Source: JACZYA01 sp965247455 (lineage in GTDB: Bacteria > Acidobacteriota > Terriglobia > Acidiferrales > 2-02-FULL-67-57). From it: DNA of 64,000 nucleotides. The stretch's first letter is position 1. Each line of letters starts with the position of its first letter. Of the stretch, positions 34,601-42,913 are shown piece by piece. Under the pieces are notes generated by a model. It was not told the DNA's origin, searched no databases, and was given only the letters and a program-made list of their open reading frames with translations. The translations under genes and the position numbers were made by a program. Location: NCBI GenBank assembly GCA_965247455.1, contig CBDFHE010000010.1, forward strand, positions 1 through 64,000, read 5' to 3'.

Positions 34601-36606
34601 TGGATTTTATCTGCCCCACCTGCAAAACAACACTCGAAGCCACTCCCGCCAGGTATCTCTGCCCCACCTGTGAGACGCAGTATCCAGTGCGCGACGCCAT
34701 CCCCGACTTCTGGCCCCAAGCGGGTGACTACTACTGGGGCGAGGTCCCGGAACCAATCGCCTGGCAAGCCACAGAGTTGCTTCGCGGTGAGGGTTTCGAT
34801 GCCGCCGTCAGGTACATCTCCTCTCACAACCCCGATATGGCCGCCTACCTCACGGAAGACAAACGCATTGACTGGCTCTTCCATTGCCTCGATGACCTCA
34901 CTCTCGACTCCTGCCTCGACCTAGGCAGCGGCTGGGGAAGCCTCAGCGTCCGCCTCAGCCACTTTTTCCGCCATGTCTGGTCCCTCGACGGCACCTGGCC
35001 ACGCCTGCGCTTCCAGCAGGCGTATGCCGAACGGCGCGGGGCCAGGAACTTGCGCCTGGTTCGCGGCAATCTGTTTCCACTCCCCTTCCCCGATCAATCC
35101 TTTGACCTGGTTGTGGCCAATGGTGTGCTGGAATGGGTGGGACTGGTGAACCTCGATCGGCCAGTGACGGAGTTGCAGACCGCCTTTCTCCAAGAAATTC
35201 ACCGCGTGCTCAAGCCGAACGGCGTTCTCTATATCGGGGTGGAAAACCGTTTCGGTTTCGGAAATTTTGCTGACAGCCGTGACCACAGCGGCCTGCCTTA
35301 CACCGCGCTGCTCCCGCGCCGGCTGGCCTCCCTGGCCGTGCGCTGGTTCCGCCGGCCCGACCCTGACGACAGCACTGTCTATCGTACTGCCTCCCGCTGG
35401 CGGGACTATCGCACCTACACCTATAGCCTGCGTGGCTACCGCCAACTCCTGCGCCGCGCCGGCTTTGCCGCCATCTCATTCGCTTGGGCCTGGCCCTCCT
35501 ACAACCTCCCGTGGCTTTCCGGCAACGTGGAAAACAGCCGCGCCCTCGCCCTCTTTCTCGATTTCATGCGGACCCGCGCCATGGTCTATCTTCCCCGCCG
35601 CAATTGGCGGCAACGTCTGCTGCGCTGGGGCGCTGCCTTTCCCACCCGCTCCTGGGTTGCGGCTGCGCTGCGCTGGTTCGTCCCCAGCTTTCTCATCTTC
35701 GCCCGCCGCCAAGCATCTATCCCGCTTGCGCTTCCCTATCTGCAAATCAGCGGTGTTCATAAGCTCGTTACCATTGCCCCGTCCGATGGGAGCGAACTGA
35801 CAACTACCAAACAACCGCGATTTCCTGCGGACGGCCCTGCGTTTGAACAGGAACAGAGCCGCTCACTCCGCTTCAACCCCGCGTTGGCCGCCCGTCGCGT
35901 GGTGCGGCGTCAACTCACCGCGTATGTGGAACCCTATCTCAAAGGCATCGCACCCGACGCCACCTCGCTGGCCGACCAGCGTGTCGCGCTGCTTTGGCTG
36001 CTCAACTTCCAGCGTCAAACCCGCAGCGGCGTGTGGAAGCGGGACGAACTCGATTACCAGGTTCAGCGAGACTTGCAAGCAGCTGCGCCCCGGCTCGACG
36101 AACTGGGTCTGAAAGCGGACATCACTGCCGGCTGCCGGAATTTCCTGGTATGGCTGCAACACACACGGCTGGCCCGCGTGGCTGAACACGGCGATTTCTG
36201 GAAAGGCAATCTGATTCTCCAGCCCCCTGACCGTCTCTACGTGCTGGACTGGGAGCACTTCCGCGATCCCGGCGAACCTTTCTTCGACCTATTTTTCTTT
36301 CTCTACAGCCACTACTGCTATGGGTCCTTTTTTTCACCCGGCCGGGCTTTCCTTCATGCCTACCGGCAGAACACCCCGTTCTTATTGGCAGAGTTCGCTT
36401 CTGCCTACAGGCTCCAGACCAGCGACCTGCTCACTTACCTCCCCTACTTTACCGTCCGCTACCTTCTGCGCGGCACACCCCTACCGGAACAAATCAAGCC
36501 TTTCGGGGAGCAGCTACGCTCCTGGCTGGAGCACAGGAGGTTGGCGGGGATGCGCACCGGCCGGAAAAAAGATTGGAGAGCTGAACTGAAAAAACCGCCT
36601 GGTTGA
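34600..36606 (+). CDS. Zinc ribbon-methyltransferase-aminoglycoside-phosphotransferase-like fusion
   Basis: This 668-residue protein has three parts. Residues 1-30 are a Trm112-like zinc ribbon (Cys5, Cys8, Cys21, Cys24). Residues about 95-250 are a class I methyltransferase with CLDLGSGWGS and FDLVVANGVLEWVG. The C-terminal part from about 430 resembles the APH/choline-kinase fold, with HGDFWKGN (residues 530-537) and VLDWEHF (548-554), the catalytic Asp and metal-binding loops. Such combinations suggest methylation plus phosphorylation of a sugar- or lipid-linked molecule. It is translationally coupled to lhgO, though a shared pathway is not obvious. Confidence 0.8.
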   Translation: MDFICPTCKTTLEATPARYLCPTCETQYPVRDAIPDFWPQAGDYYWGEVPEPIAWQATELLRGEGFDAAVRYISSHNPDMAAYLTEDKRIDWLFHCLDDLTLDSCLDLGSGWGSLSVRLSHFFRHVWSLDGTWPRLRFQQAYAERRGARNLRLVRGNLFPLPFPDQSFDLVVANGVLEWVGLVNLDRPVTELQTAFLQEIHRVLKPNGVLYIGVENRFGFGNFADSRDHSGLPYTALLPRRLASLAVRWFRRPDPDDSTVYRTASRWRDYRTYTYSLRGYRQLLRRAGFAAISFAWAWPSYNLPWLSGNVENSRALALFLDFMRTRAMVYLPRRNWRQRLLRWGAAFPTRSWVAAALRWFVPSFLIFARRQASIPLALPYLQISGVHKLVTIAPSDGSELTTTKQPRFPADGPAFEQEQSRSLRFNPALAARRVVRRQLTAYVEPYLKGIAPDATSLADQRVALLWLLNFQRQTRSGVWKRDELDYQVQRDLQAAAPRLDELGLKADITAGCRNFLVWLQHTRLARVAEHGDFWKGNLILQPPDRLYVLDWEHFRDPGEPFFDLFFFLYSHYCYGSFFSPGRAFLHAYRQNTPFLLAEFASAYRLQTSDLLTYLPYFTVRYLLRGTPLPEQIKPFGEQLRSWLEHRRLAGMRTGRKKDWRAELKKPPG

Positions 36607-36809
36607 GCTGGGCGCCCACAGCTTCGGCCCCGGCATCGCCGTCTCCCACCGTCTCTGCGTAGCGGTTCTGCCCTGTCCTTACGGTTGTGCTTGTCATAGC
36701 CGTACCGGGCAACAACCGACCGGTTGGGCTCCTCATCCGCGGCAAGGCGGAACGTTTGTCCTGTGGTCCGGTAAGGCTGAAGTAGGAATGACTGCCTGCG
36801 GCGACCGGG

Positions 36810-37146
36810 CTAGTGCGGCAGGCGTTCAACCAGCGCGCGCAGCCGTTGCTGGTCAGAGCCGCGCAGGTCGGTGAACTCCACGCCCATGCCCAAGCTGGGT
36901 AAGACTCGCCGGACCACGCAATCCACTGCCAGGGGCGGCCCGTCGGTCGAAGAGAGGCTGGCACGAAAGGTCGCGCCCACCCAAAGCGGGTTCTGCATCT
37001 CCACCAGCATCCCACCCAAGCTGATGTCGCCGTTTGCGCCCGCGCACGGTCGAGGAACCCCACTCAATTTCCACCTCGGCGTGGTAGCGAACGCGGTGAT
37101 ACTCGCGGCGATCCACTCCGCGCAGGCTCGGCTCTGTGGTTTCCAC
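36810..37146 (-). pseudogene. PilZ-domain protein, frameshifted
   Basis: The N-terminal frame (starting METTEPSLRGVDRREYHRVRY, with the RxxxR c-di-GMP motif) ends in nonsense after EWGSSTVRG. A second frame carries ANGDISLGGMLVEMQ, the D/N-x-S-x-x-G motif, and the rest of the domain to LPH. A single missing base near 37045 explains the break. PilZ domains bind c-di-GMP. Without the break the protein would be about 110 residues, a stand-alone PilZ. Confidence 0.78.
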
Positions 37147-37218
37147 CGCTGTGCCCTCGTTGCTTTGGCCCGATGCTAGTCGGGCGTTTCATTCCTGTCA
37201 AGCAATATGGCTAGCCGG

Positions 37219-37392
37219 GTAGTGTCTTAATTTCACACCGAGCCCTGCGGCCCCCGCCTGCCTACCGCAGGCAGGCCGCAGGGATTTTCGCTTCCCCCAG
37301 GCAGGGGCTCGTCCTGAAGGCTCGCCCTGAAGGGCCTGGGGGCTCGGTGTGATTTGGGGCCGAGTTTGGAATTACTCAAATTAGGACACAAC
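37219..37392. mobile_element. MITE-like palindromic element, copy A3, with inverted core and two insertions
   Basis: The ends are GTAGTGTCTTAATTT and GTTGTGTCCTAATTT (reading inward). The left and right flanking segments keep the same orientation as in A1 and A2, but the core between CACACCGAG and CTCGGTGTG is inverted. The CCCTGCGG arm comes first and the CCCCCAGG arm second, and the linker is also reverse-complemented. The first arm contains the 19-bp palindrome at 37257-37275, and the second arm contains a 27-bp block at 37305-37331. Removing both restores the arms of A2. The flanks carry only an imperfect GGCTAG repeat. Confidence 0.88.
37257..37275. repeat. 19-bp palindrome, copy 4 (inside MITE-like element A3)
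   Basis: CCTGCCTACCGCAGGCAGG is the reverse complement of the copies at 5701 and 6172. It separates CCCTGCGGCCCCCG and CCGCAGGG, which are contiguous in elements A1 and A2. Confidence 0.9.
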
Positions 37393-37395
37393 CGG

Positions 37396-39627
37396 CTAGG
37401 GGCGGCGGAGCCGCTGGAAGAGAGCCTGGTACTGATCGGTGATCTTTTCCCAGTTGTACCGCTCCCGGGCGCGGCGACGAGCGCGCTCCCCCAGTTCCCG
37501 GCGCAGGGCCGGGTCGCGCAGGACGCGCTCCAGTTGCTGGAGCAAATCCTCGGGCCGGGGGCCGAACGGCAGACCGGCGTCGCCCACCACTTCGGCATTC
37601 TCGGGAGTGTTCAGGTACAGGATGCCGCGCCCGCACGCCATGGCCTCGATCAGAGCCGGGTGGGTGCCGCCTACTTCGGTGGCATGAACGTAGAGCGCTG
37701 CATGGTTCTGCAACTGCCAGTAGCCGTCCCCGTACACCGACCCGGCAAAAACAATGCGCGGATCGCGGGTCTGCTTGAGCTGCGCGACGTAGCCCGGCCG
37801 ATAGACGTTGTCGCCCACCATGGCGAGTTGCAGATCGGTTTTGGTCTTCTCGAAAACGCGCAGCACAAGCTCGGGATTGTTCTCGGGCTCGAAGCGGCTG
37901 ACGTAGAGCACATAGCGGCCCGGGCGCAGGACGCACCGCTCCAGCGCTTGCGTGCCTGCCGCCGGCCGAGGCTCGGCACCATAAACAATCAGGGTGGAGC
38001 GTTTGCCGTAACGCTTGAGGTAGTAGTCGCGCATGACGCGGGCGTCAGTGACCATTTCGGTGGGCGTCACCAGCGCCAGCCATTCGCACAACCACAAATA
38101 GGCGCGGCCCATCCAACGCCACTTGCGGCGGCGGCGGTCAAGGCCGTCCACGTTCAACACCGTGGGCTTGCCCACCAGGCGGGGAATCCAAGCGAAGGGG
38201 CTGTTGGCTACGTTGCACAGGAAGACTACTTCGGCGTCGGCGCGCGCGACGTGGAACACCGCGAGGAAGGTGTTCACGACCGTGTCGAGGTACTTCCGCG
38301 CAATGGTGGGCAGCAGCACCAGCCGCATCCCGCGGTAGGTGGGCTGCCGATAGCCGATGTGCGCCCGGCGGCCGTACACCGTCACATGATGGCCGCGACC
38401 GGCCAGCCGAGCTCCCAGTTCCTCCACCAGAGTCTCAAAGCCGCCGTAGTTGGCCGGCACGCCGCGCGTACCCAGGATGGCGATTTTCAACGGCGACGGA
38501 TCTACCGGGAAGCTGGCGGGACGAAAGCGAAACCAGCGCGCCAACTCCCGGTCGGGCACTCGCCGCTTGGCCTGCACCTGCCGACGTTTAGCCCAAACGC
38601 GCTGACGCTCCCGCCAGAGGAAGCTGAAGGCTGGCAGCGAGGTTCGCTCCCGCACCAGCACGTAGAGCACAATTCCCAAATCGCGTAGGGTGGTGGGGAG
38701 AAGCGTGCGCCAGAAAACCGACCAGCCGATGTTCTTAGCGCGCAGGAGGAAGCGGTTCTTGGTGGAGTGGTAGTTGAGCACCGGCGGCAGAGTGCGGCGG
38801 TTTTCGGGCAGGACGCGGCGCAGGTGGTAGCCGACTGCTTTGGGGACGTAGAGGCATTTCCAACCCGCCAGTTGCGCGCGCCAAGCCAGGTCGGCGTCCT
38901 CGCGGTAGGAAAAGAAGTCGGGGTCAAAAAACTCGCCGGCCATCGAGAGGTCGTCTATCAGGGCGCGGCGGTAGAGCGCGGCGGCGGCGGTGGCGCCGAA
39001 GACGAATTCCACGCGGTCGTACTGGCCACGGTCGGGTTGGTTGGAGCCGCGGTCAAAGTGGCGCAGAGTGGGAGTGAAATACATCCCGGCGGAGTCGAGC
39101 AAAGGCGGCGCAGAGCGAGAACCGTCTGGGGCCAGGCGGAGGAGCTTGCCGCAGACGGTGCCGACCTGGGCGCGGCCAGCAACGGCGGTGAGCAGGGAAC
39201 GGACGCAGCCGGGCTCGATAACCACGTCCGGGTTCAGACAAAGCACCCACGGGTTGCGGGTTTGCCGGATGGCTTGGTTCTGGGCGGCGGCGAAGCCGCG
39301 ATTGTCGGGGTTGCGGATGAGCGCAATACGACCGGAGTAGCGCTCCAACACTTGCAGGGTTGCGTCCTGGGAGGCGTTGTCCACCACTACCATGTCGAGC
39401 TCGACGCCTTCCTGGGCGAACAGTGATTCCAGGCAGCGCTCAATGTGCGCGGCGCTGTTGTAGGTGACGATTGTGACGGCGACGCGCTCCAGTGGCGGTG
39501 AACCCTTCACGGAAAGCGTTCTGGGTAAACCTTTGCGGGGGCGCTTCTTGGGTGAACTTTTGCGGGCAGGCTTTCGAGGTAAACGCTTGCGGGCGCGCTT
39601 CTTAGGTGGATTTTTGCGGCGAGCCAC
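37396..39627 (-). CDS. Two-domain glycosyltransferase (GT2 then GT4) with basic N-terminal tail
   Basis: The N-terminal half is a GT2 rhamnosyltransferase-like domain: VTIVTYNSAAHIERCLES, VVVDNASQDAT, NRGFAAAQNQ and FSYREDADLAWRA. The C-terminal half is a GT4 domain of the DUF1972 type (LGTRGVPANYGGFETLVEELGARL, and HATEVGGTHPALIEAMACG near the end). A Lys/Arg/Pro-rich tail (KNPPKKRARKRLPRKPARKS) precedes the GT2 domain, reminiscent of histone tails. Both domains point to extracellular polysaccharide assembly. The start is uncertain; GTG at 39627 or 39654 fits. Confidence 0.82.
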   Translation of the reverse strand: MARRKNPPKKRARKRLPRKPARKSSPKKRPRKGLPRTLSVKGSPPLERVAVTIVTYNSAAHIERCLESLFAQEGVELDMVVVDNASQDATLQVLERYSGRIALIRNPDNRGFAAAQNQAIRQTRNPWVLCLNPDVVIEPGCVRSLLTAVAGRAQVGTVCGKLLRLAPDGSRSAPPLLDSAGMYFTPTLRHFDRGSNQPDRGQYDRVEFVFGATAAAALYRRALIDDLSMAGEFFDPDFFSYREDADLAWRAQLAGWKCLYVPKAVGYHLRRVLPENRRTLPPVLNYHSTKNRFLLRAKNIGWSVFWRTLLPTTLRDLGIVLYVLVRERTSLPAFSFLWRERQRVWAKRRQVQAKRRVPDRELARWFRFRPASFPVDPSPLKIAILGTRGVPANYGGFETLVEELGARLAGRGHHVTVYGRRAHIGYRQPTYRGMRLVLLPTIARKYLDTVVNTFLAVFHVARADAEVVFLCNVANSPFAWIPRLVGKPTVLNVDGLDRRRRKWRWMGRAYLWLCEWLALVTPTEMVTDARVMRDYYLKRYGKRSTLIVYGAEPRPAAGTQALERCVLRPGRYVLYVSRFEPENNPELVLRVFEKTKTDLQLAMVGDNVYRPGYVAQLKQTRDPRIVFAGSVYGDGYWQLQNHAALYVHATEVGGTHPALIEAMACGRGILYLNTPENAEVVGDAGLPFGPRPEDLLQQLERVLRDPALRRELGERARRRARERYNWEKITDQYQALFQRLRRP

Positions 39628-39662
39628 TCGTACTGAACCCTCGTGGTAAACCACGCCAGTCC

Positions 39663-40619
39663 TCAACCGGCCGCGCCGAATACGCAGCGGCGGATGACCG
39701 TTGCGTAGGCCCCGACATCCGCGCGGCGACTGCCGGGACCGGCCGGCGCGCCCGAGTCGGGCTGGCCCGATGCGGATAAGCCAACGGCGGCGGCCAGCAT
39801 GCGCAGCAGCATACCTTTGAAAATCGCCACGCGCAGAACCGCCACCGCCAGGCGGCTGTGGTGCTTGCGGAAGTAGCGCAGAAGATTCTGGTACCAATAC
39901 AACTGCCGGTCGCGGTCGGCGACGGCGGCCAGGCTGTGCGCGCCGGCATGGACGAAACGCGCCTGCGGCTCATAGAGAATCGCCCAGCCCGCCTGCCGCA
40001 GGCGGCGGCACAAATCCACATCTTCAAACCAGAGCGGGAAGAAGCGCGGGTCGAACCCGCCCAGCGATTCCCAGGCGCGGCGCTTAACCAGCAGGCAGGC
40101 GCCGGCAGGTTGCTCGATTTCAGCCGATTGGTTGTAGTCGAAATCCACGCAACGGTAGCGGCGGTTGAGAGGATTGCCGGGCCAGACTCGATTGAGAAGC
40201 AGCGTTTCCGCCAGGGCGGTTGCCAGAGTGGGCAAGCGGCGAAAAGTGAAACCCACCTGGGTGGCGCCGGTGGAGTCGAGCAGGCGGCCGGTGAGGGCGC
40301 CGGCGGAAGTGTTGGCCGCCGTCGCCCGCAGTGCAGCCAACGCGCCCGGCTGCGCCTGCACGTCCGGGTTGAGAAACAGCAGCAGTTCGCCGCGTGCGGC
40401 GTGCGCGCCCTGGTTGGCGGCGGCGGCGAAGCCGCGGTTGTCGGCGTTGGCCAGGACCTGCGTGCCGGGGACGGCGCGGGCGGCCTGGACGGTAGCGTCC
40501 GAGGAAGCGTTATCCACCACGATGCGCTCCCAGCCGGGGTCGCTCAGGCTGTGCAGGCAAGCCTCAATGTGCCGGGCGGAGTTGAAGGTGACGATGATGA
40601 TGGAGCCCGCTGCGGGCAT
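39663..40619 (-). CDS. Glycosyltransferase family 2, rhamnosyltransferase-like
   Basis: Its GT2 signature runs IIIVTFNSARHIEACLHS, VVDNASSDATV, NRGFAAAANQGA, LLFLNPDV, QPAGACLLVKR, and FPLWFEDVDLCRRLRQ. It transfers a sugar from a nucleotide donor onto a glycan. It precedes the two-domain glycosyltransferase on the same strand by about 36 bp, so the two are probably co-expressed. The C-terminus after LAAAVGLSASG is low-complexity and may be unstructured. Confidence 0.88.
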   Translation of the reverse strand: MPAAGSIIIVTFNSARHIEACLHSLSDPGWERIVVDNASSDATVQAARAVPGTQVLANADNRGFAAAANQGAHAARGELLLFLNPDVQAQPGALAALRATAANTSAGALTGRLLDSTGATQVGFTFRRLPTLATALAETLLLNRVWPGNPLNRRYRCVDFDYNQSAEIEQPAGACLLVKRRAWESLGGFDPRFFPLWFEDVDLCRRLRQAGWAILYEPQARFVHAGAHSLAAVADRDRQLYWYQNLLRYFRKHHSRLAVAVLRVAIFKGMLLRMLAAAVGLSASGQPDSGAPAGPGSRRADVGAYATVIRRCVFGAAG

Positions 40620-41136
40620 AACGATGGCGCATTATAGCACGGGGTGGAGTGGCTATCGGGAAGAGGAGATGAAGAGTAGTAGGTTAAAAGCGTGCTGCTT
40701 TGGCTGATGACAAAATGCGTGGTCCCCCCAGCGGCCTGCCTGCGGTAGGCAGGCTGGGGCCGCTGGGCTGGACGGGAGTTGACGACTGTTGGGTTGGAGA
40801 TTCGAAGAGCGAACACGAATCTGCTTGGGCATTTCGGCTCAGGCACTCTCTTCAGCGTCCAACCCGGTGGCTCTTGCCACCGGGACTCAGGCCTCTCCTC
40901 GGTGGGATTCAGCTCTCCCGCTCAGCGGGACGTCCCAAGACAAGCCGACGACCCGTACGGGTCGCCGCTATCCGGGGTGTTCCAGAACCACGGTAGCGCA
41001 GACATTCCTGTCTGTGCGGCGCAGGAGAGGCTGCCCCCGACTACGGAGCAGGCCCCGCCACCAGCCCCGCCTTTGGCGGGGCTGGTGGGGCAGACAAGAA
41101 TGTCTGCCCCACCAAATAACAAACCAGGGAGGAAGG
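40620..41136. repeat. Intergenic repeat cluster
   Basis: No gene is visible. Repeats: a CCCCAGCGG hairpin (40726-40767) with the 19-bp palindrome at 40735-40753; a CCCGGTGGC-tctt-GCCACCGGG hairpin (40864-40883); an inverted repeat CCAGCCCCGCC/GGCGGGGCTGG (41061-41085); and TGGGGCAGACA/TGTCTGCCCCA around AGAA (41086-41111). A further GCAGACATTCCTGTCTGTGC lies near 40999. Termination of the downstream minus-strand gene may use one of these. Confidence 0.7.
40735..40753. repeat. 19-bp palindrome, copy 5
   Basis: CCTGCCTGCGGTAGGCAGG is identical to copies 1 and 2. It lies between CCCCAGCGG and CTGGGGCCGCTGGG. Excision gives a hairpin one base different from the uninterrupted one at 33304-33326. 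Confidence 0.88.
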
Positions 41137-42594
41137 CTAGTTGGCGCCGGAGATGATGATGTCGTAGAGCAGATCGGGGCGGGCGTCGCCGCGGAAGTCG
41201 AGCACGCGGACGAAGAAGGTTGTCGTGCCCGCCGGCACCTGGAACTCCAGCTTGGAATCCTGGACAACGCCGAGATTGATGTCATCGTTGATGCAGGCAT
41301 CATCAAAGGCGCCAGGGGTGGGGTCAGGAGTGACCGGAGGCGGAGGAGCATCATCGCCGACGTCATTGCACGTCTGGAAGCGGACGTTGTTCACATCCAC
41401 AATCTCGATCACTGAGTCGAGCGGGCTGAGGGTGGCGAGGGTGCAGCGCGGGTCGGTCAGACTGCGGGCGCAGATCCTGACCTCGACAATGCTGCCGGCG
41501 GATGCAGTGATCTGATAGACATCCACATCCGGGCTACTCGATGGGTCACCTTCCGGATCGGTGTAGGGGCTGATGGAAGCTCGGGCGGTGATGTTCCCCG
41601 GGAGAGCAGTAGCGGAACCAATATCGTCGTTGCGGCCAGCCAGTGCGGAGTTGATGGTTAGTACAAGGGGCTGGCTGGCAGTTTGCATAGTCGGAGAAGT
41701 GGAATCGGCGACTTGCACGGTGAAACTTTCCGTGACAGCCGCAACCGGTGTGCCGCTGATGTTGCCGGTCGCTGAGTCCAAGAGCAACCCGGATGGCATG
41801 CTACCGGCTGTGATACTCCACATGAGTGGTGGTGTTCCGCCGGTGGCCTGGAGAGTGACGTTGTAAGGGACGCCCACTGCTCCGTCCGGCAGCGCAGTGG
41901 TGGTGATCATGGGCGGTGGGGCAGGGCCAATGTCAATGGTCAAATTTGCGGTGGCCGTATCGCCAAGATCGTCCGTCACCTGCACGGTGAAGGGGAACGT
42001 GCCCGCCGTCGTGGGGAGGCCGCCGATTTCGCCGGTGTTGCTGTCGATGGTGAGGCCCGCGGGCAAAGCGCCCATCGAGATGCTCCAAGACAAGGGTTGC
42101 TGGCCGTTGGTCGCGCTCACGAACTGGCTGTAGGCCACCCCCACCTGGCCGCCGGGGAGCGAAGTGATGGTGATGGTCAGCGCGTCGGTTCGGATGAGAA
42201 TGCTCAAGGTGCGGGTGGCCACTTGCTGGGGCGAGCCGGAGTCGGCGACCCGGACGGTGAAATTGAAAGTGGCGTCCACGGTGGGCGTGCCGCTGATGAC
42301 GCCGGAAGAACTCAAAGTCAGGTCATCGGGAAGCAGCCCCGAGCCTGAGGCCAAACTCCAAGTACGGGCGCCGGTGCCGCCGCTGGCTTGCAAGGTGGCG
42401 CTATAAGATTGGTTCAGGTTTCCATCGGGCAGCGCGGCGGTGGAAATGGTCAGGGCGGGAGGAGGCGGTGGGGTGCCGCCAAACGAACTACTTGAACTGG
42501 AACTTCCACCACAGGCGGCCAGGGTCAGCAGCAAGCCAGTCGAAGCGGCAGCGGCCATCCAGCGGAGGTAAGTAAATCGTGGCTCTGTAATCAT
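41137..42594 (-). CDS. Lipoprotein with putative Ig-like (He_PIG) domains
   Basis: After a signal peptide with lipobox LAAC (in LLLTLAACGG) and a Ser-rich linker, three repeats of about 95 residues have the pattern SATLQASGGTGARTWSLASG, LPDDLTLSSSGVISGTPT, FTVRVADS. This is the putative immunoglobulin-like He_PIG form. The C-terminal 170 residues form a pre-peptidase-like beta domain (DVDVYQITASAGSIVEVRI...FFVRVLDF). A cell-surface binding or structural role is likely. I chose the ATG at 42592-42594 because it leads directly to the signal peptide. Confidence 0.82.
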   Translation of the reverse strand: MITEPRFTYLRWMAAAASTGLLLTLAACGGSSSSSSSFGGTPPPPPALTISTAALPDGNLNQSYSATLQASGGTGARTWSLASGSGLLPDDLTLSSSGVISGTPTVDATFNFTVRVADSGSPQQVATRTLSILIRTDALTITITSLPGGQVGVAYSQFVSATNGQQPLSWSISMGALPAGLTIDSNTGEIGGLPTTAGTFPFTVQVTDDLGDTATANLTIDIGPAPPPMITTTALPDGAVGVPYNVTLQATGGTPPLMWSITAGSMPSGLLLDSATGNISGTPVAAVTESFTVQVADSTSPTMQTASQPLVLTINSALAGRNDDIGSATALPGNITARASISPYTDPEGDPSSSPDVDVYQITASAGSIVEVRICARSLTDPRCTLATLSPLDSVIEIVDVNNVRFQTCNDVGDDAPPPPVTPDPTPGAFDDACINDDINLGVVQDSKLEFQVPAGTTTFFVRVLDFRGDARPDLLYDIIISGAN

Positions 42595-42913
42595 TCCTGT
42601 TGAAGGCCTCTTCGAACCCCAGTGGCGGGGGCCACTGGGTTGGACACAAGGGGCGTAGGCGGACCAAGCACCCCAAGCAACTTGTCTAGCCCAGCGGCCC
42701 CTGCCGCTGGGTCTCCCAGACTTGCTCTCAACAAAATCGCAGGTTAGTGCCGTGAATCGTTTCATGGTTGACTAATGCAAGCCCGCGGGCAGCGGCCCCG
42801 CACTGCGGGGCTCTTCCAAGCTGTCTCTTGTTGGCAGGAGGAGCCTTCGGCGGGCTTCCTGGGCCCCGCGCGGGGCAAGCTCGGAATGACGATGCGTCCG
42901 TTTCATCTGACCT
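42595..42913. repeat. Intergenic region with two hairpins
   Basis: CCCAGTGGC-GGGG-GCCACTGGG (42618-42639) and CCCAGCGGC-CCCT-GCCGCTGGG (42690-42711) are hairpins of the arm type seen elsewhere. The remainder shows no gene. Confidence 0.65.
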
